Below, piece after piece: positions 1 through 6,600 of a stretch of 9,241 bases of DNA; the first letter of the stretch is position 1, and each line of letters starts with the position of its first letter. The notes beneath the pieces were generated by a model. The model did no database searches, had not been told where the DNA came from, and saw nothing but the letters and a program-made list of their open reading frames with translations. The translations under genes and the position numbers were made by a program. The DNA is from an uncultured Bdellovibrio sp. (GTDB lineage: Bacteria; Bdellovibrionota; Bdellovibrionia; Bdellovibrionales; Bdellovibrionaceae), in contig CAMLRE010000054.1 in NCBI GenBank assembly GCA_946482355.1, positions 1-9,241 on the forward strand, read 5' to 3'.

Positions 1-543
1 AACACTCAAGATGATGGTGCGATCACAACTGATTGTTTAAACTACCCTCAGGCTTGCCAAACTAGCTATTACAACCAACCGGGTTTTACGCCTTATAACT
101 ATAACAATGGGTATGGCTACGGTTACCAACAAGGTGGCGTATTCTATAACAATGGTTACTACGGTTCAGGTACTAGCCCATTTCACCAAATGTATAACTC
201 AGCTTATTTATGTAACTGCCCGGCGGGTTCAGTTCCCACTTACAATAACTACGCGGGTCTTGGCTGCGTTCAGTCAAATATGCTTGGTGGCGGATTCCAA
301 GGTTATGCTTATTACGGATATAACACATCTAACAACAACCAATGGATGAACATTCCGCAAATTTCGAATGTAACAGGTTATAATAACAGCAGCTGTTACA
401 ATGGTGTTGTTCAATCGTGCATCGTGACTGACCAAGCAACTTGCAGAACTGGTTTTACTTGCCGCGCTTCTTCTGCTGCGTCAGCCATCGGTATCTGTGT
501 GTCTAATGGAGCGAATGGTCAAGGCGGCCAAATCTGGCGCTAA
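1..543 (+). CDS. C-terminal part of a Tyr/Asn/Gly-rich, cysteine-containing protein, probably secreted or surface exposed (5' truncated by window)
   Basis: The frame is open from base 1 to the TAA at 541-543, giving 180 residues, so the real start lies left of the window. I do not recognise the family. Residues 23-57 are low complexity and dominated by Tyr, Asn, Gly and Gln (for example YNYNNGYGYGYQQGG at 32-46). From about residue 66 the chain is more varied. It holds ten cysteines, at 12 and 19 and eight more between about 70 and 173, including a C-N-C pair near 72-74. An even number of Cys in a Tyr/Asn-rich, Lys-poor chain suggests disulfide bonds in an exported protein, but the signal peptide would be outside the window. 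The end (GANGQGGQIWR) has no membrane segment. It is separated by 92 bases from the peptidase gene and need not share its promoter. An ATG at 190 is in frame but internal. The function is unknown. Confidence 0.72.
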   Translation, partial: NTQDDGAITTDCLNYPQACQTSYYNQPGFTPYNYNNGYGYGYQQGGVFYNNGYYGSGTSPFHQMYNSAYLCNCPAGSVPTYNNYAGLGCVQSNMLGGGFQGYAYYGYNTSNNNQWMNIPQISNVTGYNNSSCYNGVVQSCIVTDQATCRTGFTCRASSAASAIGICVSNGANGQGGQIWR

Positions 544-550
544 TTTCAGC

Positions 551-573
551 TATAATTCCATAGATTTTATAAT
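551..573 (+). promoter_or_regulatory. Possible promoter -10 elements upstream of the peptidase-nadK-recN cluster
   Basis: The 92-base gap 544-635 is AT-rich and contains two exact TATAAT hexamers, at 551-556 and 568-573. Neither has a good TTGACA-like hexamer 16-18 bases upstream: TTCAGC at 545-550, 17 bases before the second, matches only 3 of 6. AT-rich DNA gives TATAAT by chance easily, so this is a weak call. It is supported mainly by position, since a promoter is expected somewhere here if the preceding gene is a separate unit. Confidence 0.3.
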
Positions 574-609
574 AATTTATTCGATTCAACTGTAAAAATC
601 GGCCATAGT

Positions 610-637
610 ATTGGGTATCAATCGAGAGGTACCCAAT
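610..637 (+). promoter_or_regulatory. Inverted repeat enclosing the ribosome binding site and start codon of the peptidase gene
   Basis: ATTGGGTA (610-617) and TACCCAAT (630-637) are perfect 8-base inverted complements with a 12-base spacer. The spacer holds the Shine-Dalgarno sequence GAGAGG (624-629), and the right arm includes the first two bases of the ATG at 636. In the mRNA this would fold as a hairpin that presents the ribosome binding site in the loop and pairs the start codon. As DNA it could instead be an operator with arms about two helical turns apart. The structure is seen directly; its function is inferred. Confidence 0.5.
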
Positions 638-2657
638 GGCACAAAATCCCTTACTAGAAAAATTCACTCTTAAAGACCAAGCTGCTCCATTTGATAAAAT
701 CAAAGTTGAGCACTACATGCCGGCTTTAGAAGAAGCCATCAAAGAAGCCAAAGCTAATTTAGAAAAAATCAAAGCCGAGAAAAACTTAACGTTTGAAAAC
801 ACGATCTTGGCGTTAGAGCAACTTTCAGAAAAATTAGATCGCGCCTCTAACATCTACTTTAATTTATTTTCAGCTGAAGCTAACGAAGAGCACCAGGCTT
901 TAGCGCAAAAGATTTCTCCGCTAATGTCGGCGTTTTCTTCTGATGTTTCTTTAGATGAAGAAGTTTTCAAAAAAATTAAATTTATCTACGATAACCGTGC
1001 ACAATTAGGTTTAGCCGGCGAAGACTTAAAGCTGACTGAGAAAATGTATAAAGACTTTTCTCGTAACGGCGCTTTATTAAATCCAGAACAAAAAGAAAAA
1101 CTACGCGCACTTGACCAAGAGCTTTCAGTACTAAGCCCGCAGTTTTCTGAAAACTGTTTAAAAGCGATCAACGCGTTTGAAATGTATATCACCGACAGTA
1201 AAGACCTAGCGGGTCTTCCTGAAGGAGCTATTGAAGCCGCGGCCATGGCTGCTGAAGCTAAAGGTAAAAAAGGCCAATGGTTATTTAACCTTCAGGCTCC
1301 TTCATTAATCCCATTTTTAACTTATGCAGATAACCGCGCGTTACGTGAAAAAATGTGGAGAGCCTCTTCTTCGAAAAATTTCAAAGATCAATACGACAAC
1401 CAAGAGACAGTTTTAAAAATCGTTAAACTTTCTAAAGAACGCGCCAACATCTTAGGTTTTAAATCTTACGCGGATTATGTTCTTGAAGAACGTATGGCTA
1501 AAGACACAAAAACTGTATTTGCGTTTTTAGAAAAATTAATCGAACCATCAATGAAGGCCGCTAAACGTGATTTAGACGAAGTTAAAAAATTCGCAGGCAC
1601 TGATGACATCAAACCTTGGGATTTCGGGTATTACTCTGAAAAATTAAAAGAGCAAAAATACTCTTTCAACGAAGAAGAGTTACGCCCGTACTTCAAATTA
1701 GAAAATGTTGTTGAAGGTGTTTTTGAACACGCCCGTAGATTATTTGGTTTAGTGTTTAAACCGACAACTGAAATTCCGGTTTACCACCCCGATGTTAAAA
1801 CTTATGAAGTGTTTGAAGAAGGTACAAATAAATATATCGGCTTATTCTATGCTGACTTCTTCCCGCGCGAGACAAAAAAATCCGGCGCTTGGATGACATC
1901 GTACCGTGAGCAAGGTATGTGGTCTGGCGAAATCAAACGCCCGCACGCAAGTATTGTTTGTAACTTTACAAAACCAACTCCGACTAAGCCTTCACTTCTT
2001 TCTTACGATGAAGTGTCGACTTTATTCCATGAAATGGGCCATGCTCTTCATGGTTTATTATCTGACTGTAAATACAAATCTTTAGCCGGCACAAACGTGT
2101 TCTGGGATTTCGTAGAGCTACCGTCACAAATCATGGAAAACTGGGTTAAAGAAAAAGAAGGTTTAGACGTATTTGCTAAACACTATGAAACAGGCGCTCC
2201 GATTCCGGCTGAGTTAGTTGAAAAAATCAAACGTTCAGCGCAGTTTCAGGCTGGCTGGATGAGCTTACGCCAATTAACATTCGGCTGGTTAGATATGAAC
2301 TGGTACACAGCAGATCCTGCTACGATCACTGATGTTGATGCTTTTGAAACTAAAACTTTAGAACGTTTACGTTTATTACCAAAAGAGCAAGGTCAGAATA
2401 TGTCTGTAAGCTTTGGTCATATCTTCGGTGGCGGTTACGCAGCCGGATACTACTCATACAAATGGGCTGAAGTGTTAGATGCGGATGCGTTTGAATACTT
2501 TAAAGAAAAAGGTTTATTCAATAAAGAAATCGGCACTAAGTTTAAAAAAGCTATTCTTAGCCGTGGTGGCACAGCTCACCCGATGGATTTATTTAAAGAA
2601 TTCCGTGGCCGTGAACCAGATACGACGGCTTTATTAAAACGTGACGGATTGGTATAA
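636..2657 (+). CDS. dcp: M3 family zinc metallopeptidase, peptidyl-dipeptidase Dcp / oligopeptidase A type
   Basis: This is a thimet-oligopeptidase family (M3) enzyme of 673 residues; E. coli Dcp and OpdA are about 680. The family hydrolyses short peptides inside a deep channel, and Dcp removes C-terminal dipeptides. The zinc motif HEMGH is at 465-469, and E494 in the FVELPSQ segment is the expected third ligand. The substrate-binding FGGGYAAGYYSY stretch is at 597-608. The N-terminus (NPLLEKFTL, then FDKIKVEHYMPAL) and the ENTILALEQ segment at 54-62 resemble E. coli Dcp from memory more than OpdA, hence the symbol; the choice between the two is not certain. There is no signal peptide, so a cytoplasmic location is likely. 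The start is supported by GAGAGG at 624-629, six bases before the ATG, and by the usual family N-terminus. It is the first gene of a cluster with nadK five bases downstream. The hairpin around its ribosome binding site may regulate translation. Confidence 0.9.
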   Translation: MAQNPLLEKFTLKDQAAPFDKIKVEHYMPALEEAIKEAKANLEKIKAEKNLTFENTILALEQLSEKLDRASNIYFNLFSAEANEEHQALAQKISPLMSAFSSDVSLDEEVFKKIKFIYDNRAQLGLAGEDLKLTEKMYKDFSRNGALLNPEQKEKLRALDQELSVLSPQFSENCLKAINAFEMYITDSKDLAGLPEGAIEAAAMAAEAKGKKGQWLFNLQAPSLIPFLTYADNRALREKMWRASSSKNFKDQYDNQETVLKIVKLSKERANILGFKSYADYVLEERMAKDTKTVFAFLEKLIEPSMKAAKRDLDEVKKFAGTDDIKPWDFGYYSEKLKEQKYSFNEEELRPYFKLENVVEGVFEHARRLFGLVFKPTTEIPVYHPDVKTYEVFEEGTNKYIGLFYADFFPRETKKSGAWMTSYREQGMWSGEIKRPHASIVCNFTKPTPTKPSLLSYDEVSTLFHEMGHALHGLLSDCKYKSLAGTNVFWDFVELPSQIMENWVKEKEGLDVFAKHYETGAPIPAELVEKIKRSAQFQAGWMSLRQLTFGWLDMNWYTADPATITDVDAFETKTLERLRLLPKEQGQNMSVSFGHIFGGGYAAGYYSYKWAEVLDADAFEYFKEKGLFNKEIGTKFKKAILSRGGTAHPMDLFKEFRGREPDTTALLKRDGLV

Positions 2658-2662
2658 GTTCG

Positions 2663-3559
2663 ATGAAAGAAAAACATTTAAGACTTAGAGAAAATAAAAA
2701 AATCGCTATCGTGTACCGTATTCATTCACCTGAAGCGGTTCGCATGGCGAAAAAAGTTGTTGCTAAACTTAAAGCTAAACGCATTAAGGTTTTTACAGCT
2801 CCTGAACAAAAACAATTAGACGGCACAACAATGCTGATCAGCTCAAACGAATTAAAAGAGATGAGCTTAGTGATTGTTCTTGGTGGTGATGGAACGTACT
2901 TACGTGCGGTTCGTTTACTTAAAGGCCATCAGGTTCCGATTCTCGGTTTTAACATGGGCTATCTTGGCTTTTTAACGGCTCACAGTGCTGACGATGTTTT
3001 TGCAATCATTGATGAAACGTTAAAAAACAAAATGGTTGTGCAATCAAGATCACGTATTCATGCTTCAGTTAAAACTAAAACAGGTCGTCGAGTGGCTTTT
3101 GATGCCCTTAACGACGTGGTGATTGAGCGTGGTTCGTTTTCACAATTAATTTCAACGGCGGTTTACTTTGATAAATCTTACGTAAATCACATTAAAGCTG
3201 ACGGTTTGATTGTATCAACGCCTACAGGTTCAACGGCCTATAACTTGGCTGCGGGTGGCCCGTTACTTCACCCAGAAACAAAAGCTTTGGTGTTAACGCC
3301 GGTAGCGCCGCACTCGTTAACGACTCGTCCGCTAATTTTTCCGGACGATAAAAAAATGGTTCTTAAGCTTGAGCAACAGACTTCAATGGCTCACTTAATT
3401 ATCGACGGGCAAAAAGTTTTAGAATTATCGCAAGATGATGAAGTAACTATCAGCCGCTGCGAAATGGATCACATTATGATTCGTCGTTCAGGCCATAACT
3501 TTTTTGAATTATTGAAAGAAAAATTAAAATTCGGAGATCGCTATGCTTCAGGAACTTAG
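2663..3559 (+). CDS. nadK: NAD kinase
   Basis: This is an ATP- (or polyphosphate-) dependent NAD kinase that makes NADP+ in the cytoplasm. It has 298 residues, a normal length. The diagnostic GGDGT motif is at 74-78, within VIVLGGDGTYLRA. It is followed by the NMGYLGFLT segment (97-105), the NDVV motif at 150-153, and the conserved glycine-rich TPTGSTAY/AAGGP region at 186-200 that binds NAD. The ATG at 2663 keeps the first beta strand (KKIAIVYRI, 12-20); the next Met, at 28, would remove it. No clear Shine-Dalgarno sequence lies 5-10 bases upstream, and the gene starts only five bases after the peptidase stop. Translation is therefore probably coupled to that gene. Its 3' end overlaps recN by 17 bases. 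Adjacency of nadK and recN is common in bacteria, which supports both calls. Confidence 0.96.
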   Translation: MKEKHLRLRENKKIAIVYRIHSPEAVRMAKKVVAKLKAKRIKVFTAPEQKQLDGTTMLISSNELKEMSLVIVLGGDGTYLRAVRLLKGHQVPILGFNMGYLGFLTAHSADDVFAIIDETLKNKMVVQSRSRIHASVKTKTGRRVAFDALNDVVIERGSFSQLISTAVYFDKSYVNHIKADGLIVSTPTGSTAYNLAAGGPLLHPETKALVLTPVAPHSLTTRPLIFPDDKKMVLKLEQQTSMAHLIIDGQKVLELSQDDEVTISRCEMDHIMIRRSGHNFFELLKEKLKFGDRYASGT

Positions 3560-5237
3560 AGTTTCTCAGTTTGCTATTATTGATTCTTTAAATATCGAAT
3601 TTCAAAACGGATTAAATATTTTATCCGGCGAAACAGGTTCGGGAAAATCAGTTTTGTTAAAGTCTTTAGCGCTTTTAATGGGCGAAAAAGCTTCAGCTGA
3701 TACAATTCGTACGGGCTGCACGCAAGCCACTGTTGAGGGAGCTTTTTATTTAAAAGGCCGCCCTGATTTAAAAAAGCATTTAGAATCTTTAGGTATTGAA
3801 ATTGAAGATAACCAATTGATCGTTCGCCGTATTATTTCTTCAGGTGATAAATCAAAAGTTTACTTAAATGGTGTTTTATCACCTCTTGCGCAATTGCGTG
3901 ATATCGTAGCACCGCTTATCGAAGTGACAGGCCCTTCGGCTCCGTTAATCGAGATGACAGGTCAGCACGATAACAGAAATCTTTTATCTAAGACTTACCA
4001 TTTAGATTTATTAGACCAGTATGCTGGCCACTGGGATAAACGTTTAACGTTTGAAACCCAGTACCAAAACTGGTTAGAACTAAAAAACCAAATCGCTGAT
4101 TTTGAGAAAAAAGCTCAAGATAAAGCGCAACGTTTAGATTTTTTAAAATTTCAATTTCAAGAATTTGAAAAGTTAGATCTTCAACCTGAAGATGCACAGT
4201 TAGAAACTGAAATTAAGAAATTAAAAAATTCCTCTAAGCTTTTACAATTTGCTGATCTGTGCGATCAGTTAGTTTACCAAGATGACGGTAGCGTTTCTGC
4301 CCGTTTAAAAACGATTCAGAAAAAAGCGATCGAAGTGGCTGCTTTAGACCCGGCTTTACAGGATAAAGTTTCTGCCTTAGACCAGGCGCAAAGCTTAATT
4401 GATGATGCGATCTATGCGGTTCGCACGTACGTGAATAAAATCGATGCTGATCCTGAAATGCTTGAAGAAAAAGAATCTCGTCTAAGCCAAATCAGAAAAT
4501 TGCAAAAAAAGCACGGTGAAGATTTAACAGCCTTAATGGATGTATTTAACCAAATGGCTGGTGAAATTAAAGCTTTAGAAAATAGCGACCAGCATTTAGA
4601 ACAACTTAAAAAACAAGCTGCCGTATTAGAACTTGAATTAAGAAAACAAGCTTCTGATATTCATAAAACACGCGCAGCCCAGGCTAAAAAGTTAACTGAA
4701 AAAGTAAACCAAGAGCTTTTAGATTTAAATATGAAAGGTGTACTATTTGACGTTCATATCGCGTCTTTAGAGCACTTATCAGCCACAGGCATGTCTGATG
4801 TTGAGTTCTTATCACAAACTTCACCTAAAGACCCTAAGCGCGCTTTAAACAAAGCCGCCAGCGGTGGCGAGCTTTCACGTATTTTACTTTCGCTTAAAAA
4901 GTCTGTGGGTAAATCGGATTTTCCGCGCACGTACTTATTTGACGAAGTTGATACAGGTGTTTCAGGTACGACAGCTGAAAAAGTAGGTCGTAAATTAAAA
5001 GAAATCGCCAAAGGCCAACAAGTGATTTGTGTCACACACTTACCGCAAGTAGCAGCGTTTGGTGATGTTCACTTTTCGATTCAAAAATCCACTCTTAAAG
5101 ATCAGGCAGTGATGACAGTTAACGAACTTAAAAAACAAGATCGTATTGAAGAAATCGCTCGTTTAATCTCGGGAGAGAAAATCACAAAAACTTCATTAGC
5201 TCATGCACAGGAGCTGATCAAAGAGTGTCAGGCGTAA
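3543..5237 (+). CDS. recN: DNA repair protein RecN (SMC-like ATPase)
   Basis: RecN is a structural-maintenance-of-chromosomes-like ATPase that acts early in double-strand break repair, holding DNA ends or sister duplexes together in the cytoplasm. The 564 residues match the family (about 550-560). The Walker A GETGSGKS is at 29-36. A central charged region (about 165-390), rich in Lys/Glu/Gln/Leu, is the expected antiparallel coiled coil. The ABC signature ASGGELSR is at 439-446, Walker B YLFDEVDTG at 464-472, and a switch motif CVTHLPQVA at 496-504. The ATG is set by GGAG at 3533-3536, six bases upstream and inside nadK, giving a 17-base overlap and likely translational coupling. An unusual near-repeat, APLIEVTG then APLIEMTG (123-130 and 133-140), adds about ten residues just before the conserved GQH segment. 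No LexA-type box was seen nearby. The gene ends at a strong terminator and overlaps the convergent CheX-like gene by 10 bases. Confidence 0.95.
   Translation: MLQELRVSQFAIIDSLNIEFQNGLNILSGETGSGKSVLLKSLALLMGEKASADTIRTGCTQATVEGAFYLKGRPDLKKHLESLGIEIEDNQLIVRRIISSGDKSKVYLNGVLSPLAQLRDIVAPLIEVTGPSAPLIEMTGQHDNRNLLSKTYHLDLLDQYAGHWDKRLTFETQYQNWLELKNQIADFEKKAQDKAQRLDFLKFQFQEFEKLDLQPEDAQLETEIKKLKNSSKLLQFADLCDQLVYQDDGSVSARLKTIQKKAIEVAALDPALQDKVSALDQAQSLIDDAIYAVRTYVNKIDADPEMLEEKESRLSQIRKLQKKHGEDLTALMDVFNQMAGEIKALENSDQHLEQLKKQAAVLELELRKQASDIHKTRAAQAKKLTEKVNQELLDLNMKGVLFDVHIASLEHLSATGMSDVEFLSQTSPKDPKRALNKAASGGELSRILLSLKKSVGKSDFPRTYLFDEVDTGVSGTTAEKVGRKLKEIAKGQQVICVTHLPQVAAFGDVHFSIQKSTLKDQAVMTVNELKKQDRIEEIARLISGEKITKTSLAHAQELIKECQA
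3909..3961 (+). repeat. Imperfect 30-base tandem duplication inside recN
   Basis: Bases 3909-3931 and 3939-3961 align without gaps at an offset of exactly 30 bases; most positions match and the differences are single bases. The offset is ten codons, so the reading frame is kept and the protein shows APLIEVTG followed by APLIEMTG. The copies have diverged, mostly at synonymous or conservative positions, so the duplication is not brand new. Confidence 0.75.
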
Positions 5238-5728
5238 AAAACGACCTGAATAAAACACTTCGAACTACCCACCCTAAAGGGAACAATCAGATGTCTGATG
5301 TTACCTTCAGGGTGTTTTAATTTTGAAGTGTAATTCATTTTTGGAAGCGCCATCATGAACTTATATCCTTGCGGATTTAAAATCGCTTTCATGCGGCCGT
5401 AGATAATTCCGGTTAAAGAACCAATACAATCTAAAGCATCATCGTTCACCGTCATCGGCGCGCGACCTAAAAGTTTAGCCATGATGGTTAAGGCGGCCAC
5501 ATCTGAAAAGTGCAGCTGCAAAAGACCCTTGTGCTGTTCAGAGATCAACTCAACACTGCTGGTCGCGTGGCCAGACGGTGTCCAGTGTTGCGCGATAAAG
5601 TTTCCTTCGAAATCACAGGGAAGGCGGCACATCTCGTATATAGTTTCTTGCACACCAGCAGTTAAAGCGGTAGCTAAGTTTTCATCGAAGAAAAAATGTT
5701 TTAGATCAGCGGTCGCTGCAGCAGACAT
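5228..5728 (-). CDS. CheX-like domain protein, probably without phosphatase activity
   Basis: A 166-residue soluble protein that resembles the CheX/CheC family (CheY-P phosphatases) in its second half: an ALDCIGSLTGIIYGRMKAIL helix followed by a P about 22 residues on (P129). It ends with strands like the family's final ones (HLIVPF, CFIQVVF). The catalytic pattern in active members is D-x3-E-x2-N then P. My alignment gives D100, S104 and G107, so the Glu and Asn appear lost. It may therefore bind a partner rather than dephosphorylate CheY; this is inference. There is no signal peptide or membrane segment. The start is ATG at 5728, with AAAGGA seven bases upstream; a GTG directly before it (5731) is a possible alternative. 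It is read in the same direction as ftsA-ftsZ-lpxH, about 70 bases behind lpxH, and its last 10 bases overlap recN tail to tail. The family call is moderate. Confidence 0.68.
   Translation of the reverse strand: MSAAATADLKHFFFDENLATALTAGVQETIYEMCRLPCDFEGNFIAQHWTPSGHATSSVELISEQHKGLLQLHFSDVAALTIMAKLLGRAPMTVNDDALDCIGSLTGIIYGRMKAILNPQGYKFMMALPKMNYTSKLKHPEGNIRHLIVPFRVGSSKCFIQVVFYA
5270..5324 (+). terminator. Rho-independent terminator of the peptidase-nadK-recN transcript, inside the convergent gene
   Basis: A long hairpin runs from 5270 to 5314: CACCCT (5270-5275) pairs with AGGGTG (5309-5314), followed inward by AAGG/CCTT, AACA/TGTT and TCAG/CTGA, with small mismatches between blocks and an ATGT loop near 5290-5293. 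It is followed on the + strand by TTTTAATTTT (5315-5324). This is a good intrinsic terminator about 33 bases after the recN stop. It lies wholly inside the coding region of the minus-strand CheX-like gene, whose codons form both arms. Confidence 0.85.
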
Positions 5729-5735
5729 CACAAAT

Positions 5736-5741
5736 TCCTTT
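5736..5741 (-). promoter_or_regulatory. Ribosome binding site of the CheX-like gene (decides its start)
   Basis: On the minus strand AAAGGA is followed by ATTT, then GTG and ATG. The spacing is four bases to the GTG (5731) and seven to the ATG (5728). The ATG has the more usual spacing and codon and is preferred. Confidence 0.6.
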
Positions 5742-5765
5742 GCCTATCTACTATCTTAACTAAAT

Positions 5766-5794
5766 ATTCTGGTATTTATAATTTATTTTAACAA
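5766..5794 (-). promoter_or_regulatory. Weak candidate promoter between lpxH and the CheX-like gene
   Basis: On the minus strand TTGTTA (5789-5794) and CAGAAT (5766-5771) are 17 bases apart and each match the sigma-70 consensus at 4 of 6 positions. The gap is very AT-rich, so chance matches are likely. The 70-base gap makes a separate promoter for the CheX-like gene plausible, but read-through from lpxH is equally possible, as no terminator is visible between them. Confidence 0.25.
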
Positions 5795-5801
5795 AAATAG
5801 G

Positions 5802-6560
5802 TTATTTTTTATTTATCAGGACCTGAACATTCACGACCTGGACTTGACCTTGGTCGATAAGAAGCGCCAGAGGTTCCACTAACCACGTCCCTAAATTGAT
5901 CGAGCGAACATTTTTACCATCAACTGTGAAAGTGTAATCGTCAAAGACATGCATGTGACCAGTGACAATCAGATCAAAAGGCTCAACGTTATAAACCTTC
6001 ATCGCATAGGCCTGAATCATCGCCTTTAATTTACCTGGATTTTGAGCTGCATAATGGCCGGTTTTTTTACGGCTTTTTTTACTTAAACTTTCACCCACGC
6101 GTTTCCAGAAATATCCCGGCAAAGCATGCGCGAACCATTCAACCCAAGGGCGTCTGATCGATTCACGGTAAGTTAAATAGGCCACATCATCAGGATTAAT
6201 GTAATCGCCATGTTCACAGCGAACTTTCAAACCATCAATATTAAAAAAAGCTTCATTCTCAATGACCGGCACATCTAAATGTTTTGTCCAGAAACGATCG
6301 ATATGAAAATCGTGATTACCTTCGAAGTAAATTAATTTTCCGCCGCCTGATTTGAACTTGCGGATTTCATCGATCAACTGTTTGTAATGATTTTGAAAAG
6401 CGGCTCCGTCAGAAAGCCAGAAATCGAAAATATCCCCTAAGAAATAAACGGAATGTTCTGAAGGGTTTTGATTCAGAAAAAAGAAAAAGCGCAATAGCAA
6501 ATTGCCATTGCGCTCATTGATGTCTGTAATATGAAGATCAGAGATAAACCAATGCTTCAT
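5802..6560 (-). CDS. lpxH: UDP-2,3-diacylglucosamine diphosphatase, LpxH-family metallophosphoesterase
   Basis: LpxH cleaves UDP-2,3-diacylglucosamine to lipid X and UMP, an early step of lipid A synthesis at the inner face of the cytoplasmic membrane. The 252 residues (E. coli LpxH has 240) carry the calcineurin-type metal motifs in order: D8-x-H10, G42-D43, GNHD 81-84, EHGD 116-119 and GHMH 201-204. An insertion rich in aromatic and basic residues (about 130-190) matches the lid of LpxH, and NLGTW at 222-226 resembles its C-terminal motif. The odd feature is GNHD where classical LpxH has GNRD, so an LpxH2-type or another lipid-related phosphoesterase is possible. The ATG at 6560 gives the expected MKHWFISDLH start, but no Shine-Dalgarno sequence precedes it. 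It begins 20 bases after the ftsZ stop, just behind a strong hairpin, suggesting coupled translation. Two runs of seven A occur in the coding strand near residues 160-167. Confidence 0.78.
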   Translation of the reverse strand: MKHWFISDLHITDINERNGNLLLRFFFFLNQNPSEHSVYFLGDIFDFWLSDGAAFQNHYKQLIDEIRKFKSGGGKLIYFEGNHDFHIDRFWTKHLDVPVIENEAFFNIDGLKVRCEHGDYINPDDVAYLTYRESIRRPWVEWFAHALPGYFWKRVGESLSKKSRKKTGHYAAQNPGKLKAMIQAYAMKVYNVEPFDLIVTGHMHVFDDYTFTVDGKNVRSINLGTWLVEPLALLIDQGQVQVVNVQVLINKK

Positions 6561-6572
6561 TCGTTAAGACAC

Positions 6573-6600
6573 GTTTTGATCTAAGTGTTTAGATCAAAAC
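6573..6600 (-). promoter_or_regulatory. Perfect 12-bp hairpin across the ftsZ stop codon, just before lpxH
   Basis: GTTTTGATCTAA (6573-6584) and TTAGATCAAAAC (6589-6600) are exact inverted complements with a 4-base loop. On the minus-strand transcript the hairpin covers the last ftsZ codons and the TAG (6581-6583), and ends 12 bases before the lpxH ATG. It is not followed by a U run in that direction, so it is not a standard intrinsic terminator. It may set mRNA stability, processing or translational coupling; the role is inferred. Confidence 0.6.

Noticed and set aside
107..349. Small + strand frame of 80 codons
   Set aside because: It is an offset reading of the repetitive Tyr/Asn/Gly codons of the left-edge gene; it has no ribosome binding site and no recognisable sequence.
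190..543. A complete 117-residue gene starting at the ATG at 190
   Set aside because: The same frame is open back to base 1 with the same Tyr/Asn/Gly-rich composition and no ribosome binding site before 190, so this Met is internal.
503..703. Minus-strand frame of 66 codons across the gap before the peptidase gene
   Set aside because: It runs antisense through the end of one gene and the start of another, with no family resemblance or start signal.
5481..5759. Plus-strand frame of 92 codons
   Set aside because: It is antisense to the CheX-like gene, which has the better start signal and a recognisable fold pattern.
5761..5778. Small palindrome TAAATA/TATTTA in the gap upstream of the CheX-like gene
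   Set aside because: Only six A/T pairs in very AT-rich DNA; expected by chance.
6062..6080. Two runs of seven T (A on the coding strand) in lpxH as a frameshift site
   Set aside because: The gene is intact without any shift and the runs encode Lys codons in a basic segment; slippage is possible but nothing shows it is used.
6573..6600. Intrinsic terminator between ftsZ and lpxH
   Set aside because: The stem is strong but AT-rich, and no U run follows it in the direction of transcription; lpxH starts 12 bases on.
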